Notes: a model not told the origin generated them from the letters alone. DNA of 64,000 bases from Bacteroidia bacterium (GCA_026414975.1 JAOAHZ010000011.1:1-64000); one strand, 5' to 3'. Counted from the stretch's first letter, positions 8,743 to 17,826 are shown. Numbers and translations: made by a program.

Positions 8743-11700
8743 TTATGCGGATTGGACAGTTTGCTTAGTTATTGTGGTTGCTTCAAAAGGTGTCTTGATA
8801 GGCAACCTCACATAGAAGGTCGTTTTACCCGGCTCGCTTTCAAAGTATATCTTCCCCCCGTGTTTTTCTACGATGCGGCGGGATATATCTAAGCCTAAGC
8901 CTGTACCTTCCCCAGCTGGTTTAGTCGTGAAGAAAGCATCAAATATCTTATCCTGTATTTCCTTGGGAATGCCAGGACCCGAGTCAGTAAAGCTCGCAAT
9001 GATGCTATCGCCTTCTTGGATAACCCGTATGTGCAAAGTGCCTTTGCCCTGCATAGCTTGAATAGCATTAGAGAGGATGTTGGTCCAGACTTGGGCAAGC
9101 TGGTCTGGAAGGCCGAGAATTTGAGGGAGATCTGGGGCGTACTCCTTCGTAACTTCTACCCCATATTTGAGCTGATTGTGATAGATGATTAGGACGGTAT
9201 CTATCGTTTCAGGAACATTCACATACTCTGGGCGATCCTCCACACCTTTTCGGGAATAGGCTTTTAGGGCAAAAACTATCTTTTGAGTCTTGTTGACAGC
9301 AAGCTCTATGTTATCTACATTCAGCCTGAGCTTACCGATATTGCCGACCATGTCCAAGATGAAATCGGCCTTAGGATGCCTAAATAGAGGCAGGAAAGGG
9401 TCTAAATTGTCAAATACCCCTATCTTGATGAGAGACTGAGCCAGAGAAGCCGGATTAGGAATGTTGTGCTGCTCAAGCCACTCAGTCAGAGTTCGCCGAT
9501 ATTGTCGCTCCTCTCTGGAAGTGAGGGAGCCTGTGAAGCCCAGCGCCCGTTCTACCATCTGATGAAATAGAGGAGCCAAATCACCCAATATGGAAATCAG
9601 CTCAGGGTATTGTTGGAGGGTTTGAGGAAGGGACTTTGAGATATTAGAAACCGCTGCATTGATAGCACCAATGGGTGTGTTAATCTCATGAGCTACGCCA
9701 GCGATAAGCTGACCAAGAGCTGCCATCTTTTCAGACTGAACGAGCTGTTGTTGGGTATTCTTGAGGTCTTCATACGCTTTTTCCAAATCTTTTTTAGCTG
9801 CGGCAAGCTGGCTATAGCTCTGCTGAAGCTCAGCGGTACGAGCCCGGACCATCGCTTCCAGCTCCCGATTGCGCGCTTCCAGACGGGCGGCATTCAAGCG
9901 AATCAGGGCGAAAACAATCAAAACTCCCAAAATACCATACAGCACGTAAGCCCATGTGGTTCGCCACCAGGGAGGTAGAACTCGGAAGCTATACTTCGAA
10001 GAAGACGCCTCTACGCCGTAAGGAGCAATGGCCTGTACTTCCAAGGTATAAGAGCCCTCAGATAAGTCTGAGAAAGGGAGAGAGGCCCCTGATTCTATGT
10101 AGCTCCACTCACGAGATTGATTGGACTCGCTCAGGCGAAAACGAAACTTAGTTGGAGCCAGTTCACCATAAGGATTGACCCAGCCCAATAAAAAGCGTCC
10201 GTAAGCCAAGGTGATGGGTACGTCGGGAATAAGTTTGTCTGGCTGGGTCAGGGACAGAGACATAGACTCCACGAGATAGTACCGACCACCCCACAATACC
10301 GAATCCTCACCCATAATAGCTGCTCTTATGAGAGTAGGAGGAGTCCAGAGGGGCTCAAAGGTAAGCTGACCGATTACCAGCTCATCTTTGTATGCAGCCC
10401 ACACAGAGTTCCCTTCCGCATGAAGAACATCTGGCCGGCGCGCTATCGCATTCAGCGAAAAAGGTTTATCTCCCAACATGAGGGATAAAGCATTACCCTT
10501 AGGCGTCTTATGAAGTACGCGAACCCCCTCAGCATGACGGACAATCAGATAGCCACCGACGGAATTCACTCGGTCTATCCGCTCATAAGCCAAGAGAGAA
10601 CCCAAATCTGGCACCCTTTCAAACTTACCTAAACCTTCTTTGTAGGCGTATACCGTTTGACCGCTCTGAGCCAAAAGGCGGTCTTGCAGTCGACTCACAT
10701 GGTAACTTGCTTTCTCTAAGCCAAGGTCCTCATCTGTTGTCTGTACAGTTCGGCTAGCTAAGTCATACTTGAGTAAGCCCGTGGAGGTTCCAAGCCAGAG
10801 CGTCTGGCCTTCCTCCACTAAGCTCTGCACATCTTGAGCGTATAAGTTAGCTGATTCTTTCCATCGTCCGCCCTCAAACTGAAGGAGGTACAAGCCACTA
10901 CGACCATAGGCGTAAGCCATCTGGGAAGTTTGGGCTGAAGGACTAATCCCTACCACAGCTTTTCCATTTAGAATGGGGGCTGCAAAGCCCTTGGTTACAT
11001 CGTACAATCCTTGCGAACTGGCAACTAAAATCCGTCCGTTGAGCTGAACAAGTCTCCAACACTCACTACGCAGCCCAGCGATGCGCTCTACCTTGTTCTC
11101 GGGCATGCGCAGTTTGAATACACCCTGAATGGTAGTCAAGTAGACGACATCACCAACGGGAAGTATATCGGTGATTTTTCCCTCTATACCGATACCCTCG
11201 TAACTGCGCAGAGGCAGAGCAGAGAGAACATGAGTGAGCCCTCGTCCATGTGAAATCCAAGCGTTACCCACTTCGTCTACAAATACGGCGTAGATAGCAT
11301 TATCCGGTAGGCCTTGAGCCCGAGTCCAACGCTCTATCGTACGCCCCTTAGGCGTTATCACTAAAACCCCGCCATTCAAAGTACCGATCAGTATATTATC
11401 TCCAAAACTCGTTGCCCTATAGATGCGATTCTCTCGCAGGTAGGCTTCGTCCTGAAGTTTGACGGGGAGGAAACTACCCGTGCCCGAGCGCTTGCCCTCA
11501 TACACTCCCCCTTCCTCTGTGAGAACGAACACGGTATTACCTACCGCAACAATGCTGGTAACGTACTTATCATCAAACAGCCGCCCTGCAGGAATAGGTT
11601 GAAGGTTTCGCTGCGCAACTCGGTGTAACCCGCCTCCGCCTCTCAGATTGACCCATATCTCTTCTCCTACCTTGCCTGCCGCAGTTAGCACCACCTCCGA

Positions 11701-12168
11701 GCTGAGCGGAATAGTGTAAGGAGCTACAGCCAAATCCGATCCATTGACATGAATGATGTTGCGAGGTCCCAAGAAGTAAATGTTATCCTGAGAGTCTGAA
11801 AAAACCCACTCAATGTCGGCTATCTTCTGCTTGTCTTTCGGCAAAAAGCTCCGATAAGAAGCATAAAACAACCTTCCCATCGAGTCGGTGCGCAACTCAC
11901 CAAAATCCCCTCTGGCTCCTACCCAGATGCGGTGATTAGGGGACACAGCTAAACCGCGCACTAAGCTATTAGTTGGATAGAAGCGCCATCGCTGGCCATC
12001 GTACTCTGAGATGCCTTGGTTAGTGCCTACATATATGATACCGGTAGTGGGGTCTTGGGCTATGGCCCGAACTTGGGTATAAGCCCCATAATCATCTTCT
12101 GAGAATGTATGCCATAGAGGATGCCCTTGGCCCCATAGCCACCCAAGGAGTAAGCCCCAAATTGTCAT
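8743..12168 (-). CDS. Two-component-propeller sensor histidine kinase
   Basis: This protein of about 1141 residues has a signal peptide (GLLLGWLWG, then Gln), a long beta-propeller ligand-binding region with repeated two-component-regulator-propeller blades, and a Y_Y_Y-like Ig domain (about 670-730). One membrane helix follows (about 740-760), then a coiled coil and a histidine kinase core: H-box GVAHEINTPIGAI near 827, N-box TNILSNAIQAM near 1035, and G-boxes DSGPGIP and GTGLGLDI. A helical insert of about 120 residues separates the H-box from the ATPase part. It has no receiver of its own; the receivers are the next two genes. A TTG at 12171 is an alternative start. The ligand is unknown; propeller sensors of this type often respond to glycans. 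Confidence 0.9.
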   Translation of the reverse strand: MTIWGLLLGWLWGQGHPLWHTFSEDDYGAYTQVRAIAQDPTTGIIYVGTNQGISEYDGQRWRFYPTNSLVRGLAVSPNHRIWVGARGDFGELRTDSMGRLFYASYRSFLPKDKQKIADIEWVFSDSQDNIYFLGPRNIIHVNGSDLAVAPYTIPLSSEVVLTAAGKVGEEIWVNLRGGGGLHRVAQRNLQPIPAGRLFDDKYVTSIVAVGNTVFVLTEEGGVYEGKRSGTGSFLPVKLQDEAYLRENRIYRATSFGDNILIGTLNGGVLVITPKGRTIERWTRAQGLPDNAIYAVFVDEVGNAWISHGRGLTHVLSALPLRSYEGIGIEGKITDILPVGDVVYLTTIQGVFKLRMPENKVERIAGLRSECWRLVQLNGRILVASSQGLYDVTKGFAAPILNGKAVVGISPSAQTSQMAYAYGRSGLYLLQFEGGRWKESANLYAQDVQSLVEEGQTLWLGTSTGLLKYDLASRTVQTTDEDLGLEKASYHVSRLQDRLLAQSGQTVYAYKEGLGKFERVPDLGSLLAYERIDRVNSVGGYLIVRHAEGVRVLHKTPKGNALSLMLGDKPFSLNAIARRPDVLHAEGNSVWAAYKDELVIGQLTFEPLWTPPTLIRAAIMGEDSVLWGGRYYLVESMSLSLTQPDKLIPDVPITLAYGRFLLGWVNPYGELAPTKFRFRLSESNQSREWSYIESGASLPFSDLSEGSYTLEVQAIAPYGVEASSSKYSFRVLPPWWRTTWAYVLYGILGVLIVFALIRLNAARLEARNRELEAMVRARTAELQQSYSQLAAAKKDLEKAYEDLKNTQQQLVQSEKMAALGQLIAGVAHEINTPIGAINAAVSNISKSLPQTLQQYPELISILGDLAPLFHQMVERALGFTGSLTSREERQYRRTLTEWLEQHNIPNPASLAQSLIKIGVFDNLDPFLPLFRHPKADFILDMVGNIGKLRLNVDNIELAVNKTQKIVFALKAYSRKGVEDRPEYVNVPETIDTVLIIYHNQLKYGVEVTKEYAPDLPQILGLPDQLAQVWTNILSNAIQAMQGKGTLHIRVIQEGDSIIASFTDSGPGIPKEIQDKIFDAFFTTKPAGEGTGLGLDISRRIVEKHGGKIYFESEPGKTTFYVRLPIKTPFEATTITKQTVQSA

Positions 12169-12175
12169 CAAGGCG

Positions 12176-12183
12176 CAATATTA
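12176..12183 (-). promoter_or_regulatory. Weak -7 element of the kinase operon
   Basis: TAATATTG differs from TAnnTTTG at one position. It ends 4 nt before a TTG and 7 nt before the ATG of the kinase gene. Confidence 0.35.
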
Positions 12184-12200
12184 CGAACTTTGTCTCAAAC

Positions 12201-13877
12201 ATGCTTACTCGTTTGAGCGTTCAGAACCTCGCTTTCCTCCGTCAGGCGGATATAGAATGGAGCTATAACTTGAACATAATCACCGGGGAGACGGGAGCAG
12301 GTAAGTCTCTGCTGATAGAGTCGCTCAGCGCTCTCTTAGGGTACAAGGCTGACCTCCCCCCTCTCACCGAAAAAGCGATTGTAGAAGCCGAGTTTGACAC
12401 CATCCCTGAAGCGGTCATCCCTCACTTGCCTGAACCCGCCGACACCCTAATCCTGCGATGTGAAATCCTTCCCACAGGGCGACGGCGATTTTTCCTCAAT
12501 GACAGCCCTGCCTCGGCCCAAATCCTTCGTGAGATAGCTTATTATCTCGTGGAAATCCATAGCCAACATGAGAGCCAACAGCTTTTTCAAGCTCCTTTTC
12601 AACGGGAACTTTTAGACAGCTACGCCGATCTGCGCGCTGAGCTGCACGCATATCAAGCCCTCTACACAACATGGAAAGAGCGAAGCAGCGTCTTGGCTGA
12701 GTTAGAAAAAGGGCTGACTGAACGAGAAGAGCGACTTGCATGGCTCTCCCAGCAAATAGGCGAGCTTAAGTCGGCTAACTTATCACCCGATGAATACGCT
12801 CAGTTGGAGAAACAAATACGACGCTTAGACCATCAAGCTCAAGCCTTACAGCTGCTATCTCAATGGTTCTATCAGCTTAGCGAGAATCCACACGCTCCCT
12901 CTACCCTCCTCCGAGAAGCAGAAAAAGCCTTGGGCCGCTTACCTCTCCCCGAAATCCAGACCATTTTGAACCATTTGGAGGAAGCTCGCACTTCTTTACA
13001 AGAAGCCCTCACGCACATAGAGACTCTACTGAGTGAAATCGCTCTAAACCCCGAAGAAGCTGAGCGCCTCCGACAACGGTACGACCTCTATAATACCTTG
13101 CTTATCAAGTATCGCGTTCCCACTGTGGGGGCTCTCTTGGATCTATTCAACCGACTTGTCTCGGAGTATGAGATGCTGAGCCACGCCCAAGAATCCGTCG
13201 AACCACTTCGGAACGAAGTAGATCGACTTACCCAAGCACTCTTAGAGAAAGGGTATCGTTTAGAGCTTGCGCGATTGGCTGCTGCTCAAGCGCTTTCAGA
13301 CCATGTACAAAGTTATTTAGCGGACCTAGGCCTGGGTTATGCCCACTTCCATATCGCTGTGGAACGAATTTACTCTCCAGATAGCCCCTACAAATGGGCG
13401 GATCAACCTGTTCAACTGACGCCCTATGGCTTCTCTACCGTTACCTTTCTCCTCAGGACTGCACCTGACTTCCCGCTGGCCCCCCTTTCTCAAGTAGCCT
13501 CTGGAGGTGAGCTATCTCGCATTATGCTGGCTCTAAAGGCTGCCTTGGCCGAAAAAGTTCAGCTACCCACCTTAGTCTTAGACGAAATAGACACAGGCCT
13601 CAGCGGGGAAGGTGCTCGTCGCATGGGGGAATTCCTTTCTTGGCTCAGTAAGCGAGTCCAAATCATCCTCATAACCCATCTACCGGCTATAGCCGCCCAG
13701 CGAGGTTCGCACTTTTATATTTGGAGAGATCGGGAAGGAGATACTTGGCGCACCTATATTCGTCAGCTTTCTTCCGAAGAACGAATCCAAGAGGTCGCTC
13801 GCCTCCTTAGCGGCGAAGCCGTCAGCGAAGCTGCTTTAGCTGCAGCCCGAGACCTTCTCAACCTAGCCGCTTCATGA
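12201..13877 (+). CDS. recN: DNA repair protein RecN (SMC-like ATPase)
   Basis: This 558-residue SMC-family ATPase acts in double-strand-break repair. The N-terminal Walker A is GETGAGKS (29-36). A central coiled coil (about 150-370) follows, then the ABC signature ASGGELSRIML and Walker B LVLDEIDTGLSGEGA. Length is normal for RecN. I chose the ATG at 12201 because MLTRLSVQNLAF is the conserved RecN beginning; the frame also runs upstream into the divergent kinase gene, but that part does not look like RecN. A TTTG lies 8 nt before this ATG without a clear TA. The gene overlaps the following thioredoxin-like gene by 4 nt. Confidence 0.94.
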   Translation: MLTRLSVQNLAFLRQADIEWSYNLNIITGETGAGKSLLIESLSALLGYKADLPPLTEKAIVEAEFDTIPEAVIPHLPEPADTLILRCEILPTGRRRFFLNDSPASAQILREIAYYLVEIHSQHESQQLFQAPFQRELLDSYADLRAELHAYQALYTTWKERSSVLAELEKGLTEREERLAWLSQQIGELKSANLSPDEYAQLEKQIRRLDHQAQALQLLSQWFYQLSENPHAPSTLLREAEKALGRLPLPEIQTILNHLEEARTSLQEALTHIETLLSEIALNPEEAERLRQRYDLYNTLLIKYRVPTVGALLDLFNRLVSEYEMLSHAQESVEPLRNEVDRLTQALLEKGYRLELARLAAAQALSDHVQSYLADLGLGYAHFHIAVERIYSPDSPYKWADQPVQLTPYGFSTVTFLLRTAPDFPLAPLSQVASGGELSRIMLALKAALAEKVQLPTLVLDEIDTGLSGEGARRMGEFLSWLSKRVQIILITHLPAIAAQRGSHFYIWRDREGDTWRTYIRQLSSEERIQEVARLLSGEAVSEAALAAARDLLNLAAS

Positions 13878-14392
13878 CTCGCCTAATCCTGTCCGTGATT
13901 CCTTCTCTCGCTTTGGCTCAAGCGCTGCCCTCCCGTCGCTGGACCGAGATAGAGAATCATCTGCGCCACACCCCCGAGACACTATATGTCCTGAACTTTT
14001 GGAGCACTTGGTGTCGCCCTTGCATCGCTGAGCTCCCTCATCTCCAGGCAGCTTATCACAAACTCAAATCCACTCTGCCCGTTCAGTTCTGGCTCATCAG
14101 TTTAGACTTGCCTCCCGACGGAGCTTATAAGGCTGCTCAACTCCTTCGACAAAAACACATCTCCCTACCCGCCTTTTGGCTATCTGAAAACGACCCTAAT
14201 ACTTGGATACCTCGCCTCAACCCGGAATGGGATGGCGCCATCCCTTACACCCACCTCGGCCTTACTCCGATAGGACATCCTCACGCCTTCTCCAGCCCAC
14301 AAGAAGTAGAAGATTTTGTTAAGAGGGGGTATGATGCGATGGGTAACCCTTTTCGTCAGCCTCCTGCTGACTGGCGTCAAGGTGGGCGATAA
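13874..14392 (+). CDS. TlpA-like periplasmic thioredoxin-fold protein
   Basis: This 172-residue protein has a signal peptide (cut after LALA, before Gln) and a thioredoxin fold with the redox motif WCRPC (C47/C50) in the context NFWSTWCRPC, typical of the TlpA/ResA group that reduces extracytoplasmic disulfides. The cis-Pro region corresponds to IPYTHLG. It overlaps recN by ATGA and overlaps the next thioredoxin-fold gene by 62 nt in another frame. The substrate is not evident. Confidence 0.83.
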   Translation: MTRLILSVIPSLALAQALPSRRWTEIENHLRHTPETLYVLNFWSTWCRPCIAELPHLQAAYHKLKSTLPVQFWLISLDLPPDGAYKAAQLLRQKHISLPAFWLSENDPNTWIPRLNPEWDGAIPYTHLGLTPIGHPHAFSSPQEVEDFVKRGYDAMGNPFRQPPADWRQGGR

Positions 14393-14912
14393 AGCCCCTA
14401 CCTTCTCCCTCAAGAATATAGACGGAAAACTCGTCAGCTTATCCGATTACGCTAAAGAAAAAGGGGTTATTGTCATTTTCACCTGCAATCACTGCCCTTA
14501 TGCCAAGCTGTACGAAGACCGCATCATAGCGCTTCATAAAGAGTTTGCCTCCAAGGGATTTCCCGTTGTAGCCATCAATCCCAATGCCCCTGAGATTGTG
14601 CCAGAAGACAGTTATGAGAACATGCAGAAGCGAGCTAAGGAAAAAGGCTACCCATTTCCTTACCTCTTTGATGAGACGCAGGAGGTAGCTAAGGCCTATG
14701 GCGCCACTAAAACCCCCCATGTTTTCCTCCTCAAAAAAGAAGGGGACGACTTCAGAGTAGCCTACATTGGAGCCATTGATGATAGCCCTAATGATGCGAA
14801 AAAAGTCCAAAAACGCTACCTTGCTGAGGCCATACAAGCTCTTCTGGACGGTAAAGCCGTACCTATCCCAGAGACGAAAGCTATAGGCTGCAGCGTCAAG
14901 TACCGAAAGTAG
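14331..14912 (+). CDS. Thioredoxin/peroxiredoxin-like family protein (CNHC)
   Basis: This 193-residue protein has an N-terminal hydrophobic segment followed by an AhpC/TSA-like start (VGDKAPTFSL) and a CxxC site in FTCNHCPYAK (C52/C55). The cis-Pro is in KTPHVFLL. This family is common in Bacteroidota and is usually annotated only as redoxin-domain or thioredoxin-family protein. The start chosen is the ATG at 14331, which has a purine-rich AAGAGGGGG stretch just upstream; it lies inside the end of the preceding gene, suggesting coupled expression. Export is likely but the signal peptide is short and lacks the Ala-Gln end seen in neighbours. Confidence 0.83.
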   Translation: MMRWVTLFVSLLLTGVKVGDKAPTFSLKNIDGKLVSLSDYAKEKGVIVIFTCNHCPYAKLYEDRIIALHKEFASKGFPVVAINPNAPEIVPEDSYENMQKRAKEKGYPFPYLFDETQEVAKAYGATKTPHVFLLKKEGDDFRVAYIGAIDDSPNDAKKVQKRYLAEAIQALLDGKAVPIPETKAIGCSVKYRK

Positions 14913-14913
14913 T

Positions 14914-14929
14914 AGCCCTTTCAAGGGCT
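14914..14929 (+). terminator. Short hairpin after the redoxin gene
   Basis: AGCCCTT-TC-AAGGGCT forms a 7-bp stem one base after the stop codon. The U-tract is poor, so terminator function is only suggested by position. Confidence 0.4.
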
Positions 14930-15225
14930 CTTCTCAGAGAATTGCCAACTGGAGGGCGGCTCTATCTAAAAGAAAAATCCTTCGCATTTTGCCTTATCTC
15001 TCTTAGGCACAGAGGGTGCCTTAACTTCGGGATTATCTGCGGGGCCTAAAGGTTGTCCTTGCTACCATTCTGGTAGAGGGTGGAGTTTGCTTCAGTTAGA
15101 TTGAGGATTACACCCGGCATTGCTGCTCCAAGGCCTATTGAGGCCGGTGGTGAGGTGTTCTGGGGATATAAGAAGGGGTGCGCTGGGGCCGAAGGCCCCA
15201 GCGCACCCCTCACCCACAAACCTTT
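14930..15225. other. Convergent intergenic region with stacked hairpins
   Basis: Between two convergent genes. Besides the stem at 14914-14929 it holds AGGCAC/GTGCCT at 15005-15021 (6-bp stem), GGCCT/AGGCC near 15132-15145 and the 35-nt palindrome at 15175-15209. No coding frame here is credible. Confidence 0.5.
15175..15209. repeat. 35-nt perfect palindrome, copy 1
   Basis: The left arm GGGGTGCGCTGGGGCC and its exact reverse complement flank a GAA loop, giving a 16-bp GC-rich stem. It lies 17 bp past the 3' end of a leftward gene. A second copy at 43629-43663 has the same outer nine bases but a different inner stem. It could be a REP-like element or a strong bidirectional terminator. Confidence 0.85.
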
Positions 15226-16353
15226 TCAACTCTTCTTAGGAAGCCCGATACAAACTACATCCACATCCAGGGACTTAGCCTTTGCCCCAGCAACCACTAT
15301 AGCCCGTCCGTCAGCTCCTAGATCCCAAAAACGCCCCCGCAGAAAAATATTCAGCCCGATGGCAGCGGAGTCATGCGCAGGAAGGCGACCTCCCATAGCA
15401 TAGGTCAGCCAAGCTTCACCCTCAGTCATGGAAGTACGCTTAACATCAGGAGGTGAATCCCAGCCGCTATACCCTCGCCACGGTAAGCCCCAGCATGAAT
15501 CTTTCATGAGGTAGGAAGGAACTGCCAGCAAATCTATTTCTCCGATGGCTTTATAGCTCTGCGGAAACCAGCTATCTGCGCAGATCAAGACACCCAACCG
15601 ACCCATAGGCGTTTCATAGGTTGGCAGGTCCTGAACCGCTCCAGGACGGGTAAAGCCTAACTCCATGGCAATGGGAAAGGCTTTCCGAACGATGCGGGAG
15701 TCTGGACGCCCATCGGGCTTGTAGAAGATGGCAATGTTCTCCAGGGGAGCTTCAGGATTTACTTCTAAGCTATCTTTCACAATCTGGGCCCCGGGAAGAA
15801 CGATAGACCCCGCTACGATGAAAATACGATAAAGACGAGCTAACTCCGCAAAGGTCTGATGAAAAGCCCGAGCCATAGACTGAGCTTTCAAGCGAAAGGC
15901 AGCGACAGCCGCTGGATCGGACCAACCTTCTCTCTTGGCTGTTTGATAGGCTCGCCAGAAAGCATAAGGCTGTCGCAAGACAGCCCATGCCATGGCTCCA
16001 TTCAGGGTTTGGGCGTGAAAGGCCCCCGCCGGTTCCCCCATCAGCACTAACCAGGTTCCTATATACTCGGGAAAAACTACGATAGAGCTCTCGGGCAGGC
16101 AGCCCACTGAACGGACCGAATCCAAGTAAGCCGCCAACTTTCGCCTAAAACGGTCGGCACAGGCATAATCCTTTGGACTGAGGAACGGCTGAATGCCTAC
16201 CAAATGACCTCCATCTCCTAAGCTCATAGGACTAAATCGGAGAGCGGCCATCTCGACCTGTGAGTCGCAAGCAAAGGGTTTCGTTATCATCCAGTAGAAA
16301 AGACTCAAACCGGCTACAAGGATAATAGCGCCCATCAAGATTCGCTTGTACAT
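15226..16353 (-). CDS. Membrane-anchored carbon-nitrogen hydrolase (nitrilase superfamily)
   Basis: This 375-residue protein has an N-terminal hydrophobic anchor (about 5-22) followed by a nitrilase-superfamily domain. The catalytic triad can be placed at Glu96 (VVFPEYIG), a Lys near 224 (IVRKAFP) and Cys258 (LGVLICADSW). The family hydrolyses or transfers acyl groups at C-N bonds; the substrate cannot be read from the sequence. An extracytoplasmic location is inferred from the anchor. It is divergent from the amine oxidase gene, with only 25 bp between start codons and back-to-back -7 elements. The start is supported by a TATATTCG element 4 nt upstream. Confidence 0.8.
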   Translation of the reverse strand: MYKRILMGAIILVAGLSLFYWMITKPFACDSQVEMAALRFSPMSLGDGGHLVGIQPFLSPKDYACADRFRRKLAAYLDSVRSVGCLPESSIVVFPEYIGTWLVLMGEPAGAFHAQTLNGAMAWAVLRQPYAFWRAYQTAKREGWSDPAAVAAFRLKAQSMARAFHQTFAELARLYRIFIVAGSIVLPGAQIVKDSLEVNPEAPLENIAIFYKPDGRPDSRIVRKAFPIAMELGFTRPGAVQDLPTYETPMGRLGVLICADSWFPQSYKAIGEIDLLAVPSYLMKDSCWGLPWRGYSGWDSPPDVKRTSMTEGEAWLTYAMGGRLPAHDSAAIGLNIFLRGRFWDLGADGRAIVVAGAKAKSLDVDVVCIGLPKKS

Positions 16354-16357
16354 GAAG

Positions 16358-16365
16358 CGAATATA
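16358..16365 (-). promoter_or_regulatory. -7 element (TATATTCG) of the nitrilase-family gene
   Basis: On the minus strand it ends 4 nt before the ATG at 16353 and directly abuts the opposing element at 16366-16373. Confidence 0.5.
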
Positions 16366-16373
16366 TACCTTTG
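16366..16373 (+). promoter_or_regulatory. -7 element (TACCTTTG) of the amine oxidase gene
   Basis: It ends 5 nt before an in-frame GTG at 16379. This makes GTG the likely start, since the upstream ATGs at 16346 and 16352 precede the predicted transcription start. Confidence 0.6.
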
Positions 16374-16378
16374 AGAGC

Positions 16379-17701
16379 GTGTTAGATGTAGTTATCGTAG
16401 GAGGGGGGGTGAGCGGCCTTTACGCCGCCTATCTCCTTCAGCAGAAAGGCTTGAAGGTACAAGTCATAGAAGGCTCCGCTCGGCTGGGGGGACGACTACA
16501 AACAATCTACACGCCCGAGGGACATCCCGTTGATTTAGGTGGGCAGTGGATAGCTCCCCAGCACACTCGCCTACTGAATTGGATCAAAGTGCATCGCATT
16601 CCCATTCATCCGACTTATACGACTGGAGCCAACCTACTCATAACTCGGAATCGGCGTCGCCGCTATCATGGCTCCATACCTCGGCTTTCTGCCTTAGCCC
16701 TTTTAGATTTAGGATGGGGCTTAGCTCGTCTGAAGCGCATGGCTCGGCACGTTTCACCCCAAAGCCCTTGGCAGATCTCACGTCCCGCATGGGATGAAAT
16801 AAGCTTAGCTACATGGATGCGCAAGCAGTTTTATACGAAGGAAGCCCGCAAGACCTTCGCTGTAGGACTCTCCACCGTACTGGGCTGCGAGCCAGAAGAA
16901 GTGTCGCTCTGGCACACTCTTTTCTATATTCAAAGCGCAGGTTCTTTGGAGGTTCTCATACAGACGCAGGGGGGAGCTCAAGAAATGAAGTTCTCCCAGG
17001 GGGCTCAGACTTTGGTGGAAACACTTTCTTCTCAGGTTTCGTGGGTGATAGATGAGCCAGTGCGCCGTATCATTTGGGAAAGAAGACGGGTTCAGGTTTA
17101 TACCACTAAGCATCATTACGACGCCCGAGTCGTCCTGTTAGCTATTCCACCTGCACTGACAGGGCACATAGGGTTTGAACCGCCGCTTCCCCCTTCATAC
17201 AGCCAACTTGCTCAGCATATGCCCATGGGAAGCGTTACTAAGGTGGTAGCCTTATACGACAAACCCTTTTGGAGAGAGGAGGGGCTCAGCGGACACATAC
17301 TTCGTTTAGAGGGAGGGGTGCGTGTTACATTTGACACGTCCCCCGCCGATGGTTCCTATGGACAGATTACGGGTTTTGGAGTAGGTCCGAATGCCCGTTC
17401 CCTCCTGCGCCTTTCGCCCGAGGAGAGACAAGCCTACTATGAAGCAGAGCTGCATAGCCTCTTCGGGGTTCGTCCACAGCGGCTTTATTACAAAGTATGG
17501 GCGGAGGAGCCTCTTATAGGGGGATGTTATGCAGGATATTTTACCCCAGGTGGATGGCGGTATTTTGGGGAAAGTATGCGGCGCTCTCTACCGCCTCTTT
17601 ACTGGTGCGGAACTGAACGCTCCTCCACCTGGGCAGGATACATAGAAGGAGCTATGGCCGCCGCAGAGCAGGCTACAGAAGACCTACTCCAAGTAATATA
17701 A
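16379..17701 (+). CDS. FAD-dependent amine oxidase (flavin monoamine oxidase family)
   Basis: This 440-residue flavoprotein has an N-terminal dinucleotide-binding motif (VVIVGGGVSGLYAAYLL), an Arg-rich FAD contact (GGRLQT), the GGQWIAPQH segment common to monoamine oxidases, and a C-terminal FAD-binding stretch YWCGTERSSTWAGYIEGA. The family oxidises primary or secondary amines, but putrescine-, tyramine- and phytoene-type members cannot be separated here. I chose GTG 16379 rather than ATG 16346 because the TACCTTTG promoter element sits between them, and because the family normally begins a few residues before the GGGxxG motif. Confidence 0.84.
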   Translation: MLDVVIVGGGVSGLYAAYLLQQKGLKVQVIEGSARLGGRLQTIYTPEGHPVDLGGQWIAPQHTRLLNWIKVHRIPIHPTYTTGANLLITRNRRRRYHGSIPRLSALALLDLGWGLARLKRMARHVSPQSPWQISRPAWDEISLATWMRKQFYTKEARKTFAVGLSTVLGCEPEEVSLWHTLFYIQSAGSLEVLIQTQGGAQEMKFSQGAQTLVETLSSQVSWVIDEPVRRIIWERRRVQVYTTKHHYDARVVLLAIPPALTGHIGFEPPLPPSYSQLAQHMPMGSVTKVVALYDKPFWREEGLSGHILRLEGGVRVTFDTSPADGSYGQITGFGVGPNARSLLRLSPEERQAYYEAELHSLFGVRPQRLYYKVWAEEPLIGGCYAGYFTPGGWRYFGESMRRSLPPLYWCGTERSSTWAGYIEGAMAAAEQATEDLLQVI

Positions 17702-17813
17702 GCCCGCTAAGCAGGTCTAAGCCCCCTACAGGGATTTTGGCGTATTTGACCCTCCCCGTGAACCCTCTCCCTGACTCCAACCTCATAAAGCCTTTACATA
17801 TAGAGAATACCCG

Positions 17814-17821
17814 TAACTTTG
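17814..17821 (+). promoter_or_regulatory. -7 promoter element of rpsP
   Basis: TAACTTTG ends 5 nt before the rpsP ATG at 17827, implying a leaderless ribosomal-protein mRNA. Confidence 0.65.
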
Positions 17822-17826
17822 CTGAC

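Noticed and set aside
14439-14924. 161-codon minus-strand open frame
   Set aside because: It runs opposite a clear thioredoxin-fold gene and has no recognisable motif.
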